A stretch of DNA of 64,000 nucleotides from the NCBI GenBank assembly GCA_016286035.1, contig JAEERY010000013.1, positions 1-64,000 of the forward strand, written 5' to 3'. The DNA is from Lachnospiraceae bacterium. GTDB taxonomy: Bacteria > Bacillota > Clostridia > Lachnospirales > Lachnospiraceae. A program made the translations under genes and the position numbers. The notes beneath the pieces were generated by a model. It ran no database searches. It was not told the DNA's origin and worked only from the letters and a program-made list of their open reading frames with translations. Below, piece by piece: positions 62,554-64,000 of this stretch; the first letter of the stretch is position 1; every line of letters starts with the position of its first letter.

Positions 62554-63430
62554 AACCGACCACCTCCGTTTCACTAATGAATATCTCTTCCAGTGACAGT
62601 GGAAGTGTCTCGAAGAATATTGTGTTCACACATGCGAACGCATTCTCGACATCTTCTCTTGTCCCCCTCAATGTGTAAGTGCAAAGAGATCCCATCTTCT
62701 CTGCCTTAACAGGTTCAACCATTTGCAAAAGCTTGCTCTCATCTTCCTCGGAACTGTATACGCACTGAACTCTCTGAATGTTCAGCTTCATGTCCTCGAG
62801 ATCCTTCGAAAGCAGCACGCCCCCCTTGTGCAGCAGACCGACATGATCACATATATCCTCAAGCTCACGAAGATTGTGACTTGCTATTACAGGTGTCAGT
62901 CCTCTTTCATCCATTTCCTTTGCGAATATGCTCTTGATACCCTGACGCATCACGGGATCAAGTCCGTCAAATGATTCATCACATAAAAGATACTTTGCAT
63001 TGCTGCATATTCCAAGAAGCAATGCCAGCTGTCTCTTCATACCCTTTGAATACGTCCCTATCTTTCTTTTCTCAGGCAGATTGAAGGTCTTGAGATAGTC
63101 TCTGAATTTATCCTTATCAAACTGCGGATACTGTATGCTCAGATAAGTCATCATATCTATGGGATTGCTGTTTGCGAAGAAATACGGTGAATCCGAAATA
63201 AAGAACATGTTTTTCTTCGCTTCCTCATTGTCAAGCACTCCCATTTCATCAACTGTGATATTTCCCGAATCAGGCTTGAGTATACCCGAAACCATTCTCA
63301 AAAGAGTACTTTTTCCTGCGCCGTTTGTTCCAAGAAGTCCGAATACTATCTGCTCCCCGATATCAACGGTTATGTCATCGACAGCCTTGATATCATCAAA
63401 AGATTTTGAAATATTCTCAATCCTGATCAT
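62525..63430 (-). CDS. ABC transporter ATP-binding protein
   Basis: The 301-residue ATPase has Walker A GTNGAGKS (34-41), the signature YSKGM (127-131) and Walker B LLCDES (148-153). It resembles YtrB/EcsA-type ATPases that pair with ABC-2 permeases. Its start overlaps the GntR stop by four bases, and its end overlaps the permease. Confidence 0.92.
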   Translation of the reverse strand: MIRIENISKSFDDIKAVDDITVDIGEQIVFGLLGTNGAGKSTLLRMVSGILKPDSGNITVDEMGVLDNEEAKKNMFFISDSPYFFANSNPIDMMTYLSIQYPQFDKDKFRDYLKTFNLPEKRKIGTYSKGMKRQLALLLGICSNAKYLLCDESFDGLDPVMRQGIKSIFAKEMDERGLTPVIASHNLRELEDICDHVGLLHKGGVLLSKDLEDMKLNIQRVQCVYSSEEDESKLLQMVEPVKAEKMGSLCTYTLRGTREDVENAFACVNTIFFETLPLSLEEIFISETEVVGYDIKKLILG

Positions 63431-63807
63431 GACCTTTTACTCTCCTCCCCTTTCATGTATTCCGAAATATGATCTGTTATGTCTTCAGCCGTTATCCCCG
63501 CCTTTTTGGCTGTATCACAGATCTCATCCAGTTTTTTAAATATCTCTTCCTTATACTCCCCCTTCAGAGTATTCGTATCTGAAACAAAATTCCCCCTGCC
63601 TTTAACGGTATATATATACCCCTGGCGTTCAAGTTCCATATACGCGCGCTGAATGGTGTTCGGATTTATTGACAGTTCCATAGCCAGCGTCCTGACTGAG
63701 GGCATCTTGTCATTTGCACCCAATGCACCGTTAAGTATCAGCAATCTGAACTTATCGACCACCTGCTCGTAGATTGGACGCGAGTCCTTATAATCTATTA
63801 CGATCAT
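63427..63807 (-). CDS. GntR-family regulator, YtrA type
   Basis: A 126-residue short GntR protein of the YtrA subfamily: a winged-helix domain (PSVRTLAMELSINPNTIQRAYMELERQG) and a short helical tail without the FadR/HutC effector domain. YtrA-type regulators usually repress their own ABC operon. A perfect palindrome lies just upstream at the promoter, consistent with autorepression. AAAGGGGGAAA lies before the ATG. Confidence 0.92.
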   Translation of the reverse strand: MIVIDYKDSRPIYEQVVDKFRLLILNGALGANDKMPSVRTLAMELSINPNTIQRAYMELERQGYIYTVKGRGNFVSDTNTLKGEYKEEIFKKLDEICDTAKKAGITAEDITDHISEYMKGEESKRS

Positions 63808-63860
63808 GTGTCTTTCCCCCTTTCCTGTTGATTAGGTTCTTCCGGAATTCATTACATAAA

Positions 63861-63891
63861 TTAAGTGTACTAATTCAATTAGTACACTTAA
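63861..63891. promoter_or_regulatory. Perfect 15-bp inverted repeat, putative GntR operator
   Basis: TTAAGTGTACTAATT (63861-63875) and its exact complement (63877-63891) flank one central base. It overlaps the -10 and the transcription start region of the GntR operon. Confidence 0.85.
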
Positions 63892-63918
63892 TATACACCC
63901 TGTATAATTTTATGTCAA
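63890..63918 (-). promoter_or_regulatory. Promoter of the GntR-ABC operon
   Basis: TTGACA (63913-63918) and TATATT (63890-63895) are separated by 17 bases. The -10 sits at the edge of the palindrome. Confidence 0.75.
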
Positions 63919-64000
63919 CAGTTTTCAAAAAACTTTTTTATTTTATGTAAAACCCACTATCAGAAGACATCAGATTCTATGATCTCTGATATACTCATGC

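Noticed and set aside
1-64000. Prophage, insertion sequence, rRNA or tRNA genes
   Set aside because: I found no integrase, transposase, inverted terminal repeats or recognisable tRNA/rRNA sequence.

Overview
The window looks like core chromosome of a low-to-moderate GC Firmicute of the family Lachnospiraceae (Butyrivibrio/Pseudobutyrivibrio-like). This is inferred from clostridial gene orders (plsX-acpP-rnc-smc-ftsY; era-recO-glyS-ppdK; apt-relA-MBL-hemZ), AGGAGG-type ribosome sites, sigma-A promoters, U-tailed terminators, a cytoplasmic GH43 xylosidase and a TrpB2-type tryptophan synthase. I saw no rRNA, tRNA, insertion sequence, prophage or CRISPR array. Most genes lie on the minus strand, and no gene-free stretch exceeds about 200 bases.

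Layout. 1-9.3 kb (minus): pta, rpmF, plsX-acpP, then rnc-smc-ftsY-ilvA (acetyl phosphate, fatty acid synthesis, RNA processing, chromosome organisation, protein targeting). rpmF is only 59 codons. 9.5-10.9 kb (plus): tmcAL. 10.9-21.9 kb (minus): one long close-packed run, hisS - zinc-finger membrane protein - polA - coaE - FtsA-like protein - WalJ-type hydrolase - ACT protein - UPF0210 - GH43. 22.1-24.3 kb: a degenerate CobL/CbiET-like protein, a DHH phosphoesterase and a small membrane protein. 24.3-32.2 kb: an apparent exopolysaccharide operon (four-NodB lipoprotein, PilZ-GT2 synthase, second NodB-like membrane protein) ending in rlmH. 32.4-41.9 kb: apt-relA-MBL-hemZ, ppdK and glyS. 41.9-44.2 kb: era-recO-lipoprotein.

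44.3-49.8 kb is a set of short mixed-strand units: a DUF4349-type lipoprotein, a GT-C-like membrane glycosyltransferase divergent from a membrane sulfatase-like enzyme, and an HxlR regulator divergent from thioredoxin. 49.8-57.9 kb is a minus-strand run of seven genes: HerA-like ATPase, membrane J-domain protein, rhomboid-like pseudoprotease with zinc ribbon, sigma-70-derived protein without the promoter-melting and -35-reading parts, a small unknown, M16C peptidase, and a second unknown. 58-60.3 kb (plus): AraC regulator and TrpB2. 60.3-63.9 kb (minus): a GntR/YtrA - ABC ATPase - permease operon with a 15-bp perfect inverted repeat at its promoter.

The most unusual contents are the sigma-70-like protein and its neighbours (49.8-57.9 kb) and the PilZ/NodB exopolysaccharide locus with its tandem upstream repeat (24.8-32.4 kb). 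All functional calls come from reading motifs by eye; no database search was run.
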